Shown here: piece after piece, positions 8,901 through 9,188 of the stretch
How positions within the stretch are numbered: the stretch's first letter is position 1
How the letters are laid out: each line of letters opens with the position of its first letter
From: Bacteroidales bacterium
Lineage (GTDB): Bacteria > Bacteroidota > Bacteroidia > Bacteroidales > UBA7960
Assembly: GCA_003557965.1 (NCBI GenBank)
Contig: PWND01000273.1
Span: 1 to 9,188, forward strand
Length of the DNA stretch: 9,188 nt
Direction: 5' to 3'
Position numbers and translations under genes: made by a program
The notes under the pieces: generated by a model
Database searches by the model: none
What the model was told of the DNA's origin: nothing
What the model saw: the letters and a program-made list of their open reading frames with translations, nothing else

Positions 8901-9188
8901 TTCGTATTCGTAGTAGTTATTAGTAAAGTCAGTTCCAAGCCTGATAAAAACCGTTACGTCATCATCTTCAAGAGAAAACTCATCATCAACAGCTTCGGCA
9001 TGCGCAAACATTTTCAACCTTTTGTACTGGCGGATATCCATATCCATAGTTTTATATACTGCCCTGGCATCTCCGTCTTTAAGGTCTTTTAATCTCATTG
9101 CCAATGATTGCTCATTTCTTTGGTGCATAGTGGTATGCCCCATATCAACTTCTCTTTCAATGCCCGAAGGAATAACGTAAGGCACCGG
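5910..9188 (-). CDS. sprA: Cell surface protein SprA, T9SS outer-membrane translocon, C-terminal part
   Basis: SprA (Sov in Porphyromonas) is the giant outer-membrane beta-barrel of about 2400 residues through which T9SS cargo crosses. In gliding species it is also needed for SprB surface display. The window holds the last 1092 residues and the stop. The frame runs off the 9188 edge, and the first in-frame GTG at 9185 is an internal valine, not a start. Recognisable SprA segments are VPYVIPSGIERE at the start, VEVWVNELRLYDFD followed by EGGWAA (about 197-217), PKYNPLNPDI (about 293-303), and the closing strands with SVDYQLSARVNFRLFFDRVVN and SLRFMLI at the end. Most of the fragment is alternating polar and aromatic residues, as in long transmembrane beta strands. 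A basic/Gln-Pro tract followed by an acidic tract interrupts it at 597-627. No frameshift or stop is present. The gene normally next to sprA in Flavobacterium, gcvH, is not immediately downstream here. Confidence 0.94.
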   Translation of the reverse strand, partial: PVPYVIPSGIEREVDMGHTTMHQRNEQSLAMRLKDLKDGDARAVYKTMDMDIRQYKRLKMFAHAEAVDDEFSLEDDDVTVFIRLGTDFTNNYYEYEVPMKLTPWGTSAVNERLIWPLENEFDIQLDKLTDLKLERNTLARDPHSGVLINRPFSKPDGDNKMTVVGTPTLSSVKVIMIGVRNPKQSLENTHDDGLPKSVEVWVNELRLYDFDNEGGWAATGRVNARLADLGNMTLSGMVSTAGFGSIEQKVNERSQEDIKSYDLSTNLQLGRFFPENWGLNIPMHFSYAELFSNPKYNPLNPDILFDDDLASLETQEERDELIKNAQDYQRRRSINFTNVSRSSSGSSPHRFYSLENFDFTYAYNEVFYRNIDYEYDRQAQYLGAIGYNYMTTPDNVRPFSNIGFLSHSAFRLIRDFNFNYQPSLVSIRNEINRGYAESLMRDKSAGMIILEPNYIKTFDWRRLYNVRYDLTQALRIEYNATNQARIDEPPGSINPNDDDYQHKRDSILQSFKSFGRTTMFNQRLSANYNIPVNKLPLLDWVNANAAYTADYDWYGAPLAAAELGNTIQNAQNIRFNLSGNLVNLYNKIDYLQTINQKGQSRGRQQQQRPQRPPQGRGEEDEEEDDDDTNYAKEVFDGFLRILMSVRNISVTFNETNGIRMPGFMHEPQYFGQNFDVGAPGLPFVFGSQEDIKEQAAREGWITTDPDLNTAFTRSHNNTINARALVEPVPNLKIDLTALRNYSQSHTEYFVYNDSLGTFDSHNPMQSGNFSISFFAFRTTFETVDDRDYSSQNFENFKDYRYDIAFRLAEENPNWNQVVSDTTGFPEGYGPTSQDVLIPAFMAAYAGWDPSSSTLSPFMNIPMPNWRLTYDGLTRIDFLNNYFSNIIITHGYTSTFSIGQYTSDIRYREVDGYQAAMEVSSGNFIPEYEIGQVAIQEQFNPLINIDMTWENSLITKFEYRRRRDIGLSFANNQITDLSSSELIIGTGYRFQDVSFTVSQVGGSGTQQLQSDLVTRLNLSFRDSKTILRKLNEDQDIISSGQHTISINFSVDYQLSARVNFRLFFDRVVNTPYISNQFKNSNTHGGFSLRFMLI
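7308..7400 (-). repeat. Low-complexity Gln/Arg/Pro then Asp/Glu tract within sprA
   Basis: Within sprA, fragment residues 597-617 are rich in Gln, Arg, Pro and Gly, including QQQQ and an RPQRPPQ stretch. They are followed directly by ten acidic residues, EEDEEEDDDD (618-627). At DNA level the acidic part is a run of ATC and TTC/CTC triplets on the plus strand (7308-7337), and the QQQQ part includes TTGCTGCTG triplets. The tract is in frame and sits between predicted strands, so it is probably a disordered loop. Its triplet nature makes length variation between strains plausible. Confidence 0.75.

Noticed and set aside
9183..9185. GTG at 9185 as the start of the SprA-like gene
   Set aside because: The frame stays open to the window edge, the residues there match internal SprA sequence, and full SprA is over twice as long with an N-terminal signal peptide that is not seen here.

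Overview
The window is AT-rich protein-coding DNA from a member of the Bacteroidota. Three things point there: a gliding-motility ABC ATPase (GldA), the C-terminal part of the type IX secretion system (T9SS) translocon SprA, and a small protein ending in a type A T9SS sorting domain. The T9SS is confined almost entirely to this phylum. A secreted protein with a Fibrobacter-type paralogous (FISUMP) domain fits the same lineage. I cannot resolve the organism below phylum level.

Layout. The plus strand carries three close genes: a cation-transporting P-type ATPase (1-2508, 5' end cut by the window), gldA (2541-3446) and a TlyA-family rRNA methyltransferase (3463-4281). Gaps are 32 and 16 bp. The minus strand carries sprA (9188-5910, 5' end cut by the window), then after 174 bp a tiny secreted T9SS sorting-domain protein (5735-5304), then after 6 bp a secreted FISUMP-domain protein (5297-4335). 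The two groups converge on a 53-bp gap holding an inverted repeat that may terminate transcription from one or both sides. Coding density is very high and no gap reaches 300 bp. I found no tRNA, rRNA, CRISPR array, insertion sequence or phage gene.

Function. The minus-strand half is about the cell surface. SprA is the outer-membrane channel through which T9SS cargo leaves the cell, and directly downstream lies a two-gene unit of secreted proteins. The first of these is essentially signal peptide, short linker and T9SS sorting domain, with almost no cargo. The second has a signal peptide, an Ig-like region and a FISUMP domain, but no sorting domain of its own. The plus-strand genes cover ion transport, an ABC ATPase required for gliding in Flavobacterium, and ribosome modification. 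They need not share a pathway.

No clearly new multi-gene system is evident. The observations most worth following are the cargo-less sorting-domain protein paired with a secreted protein that lacks one, the altered ion-site and nucleotide-site residues of the P-type ATPase, and a charged low-complexity insert within SprA.
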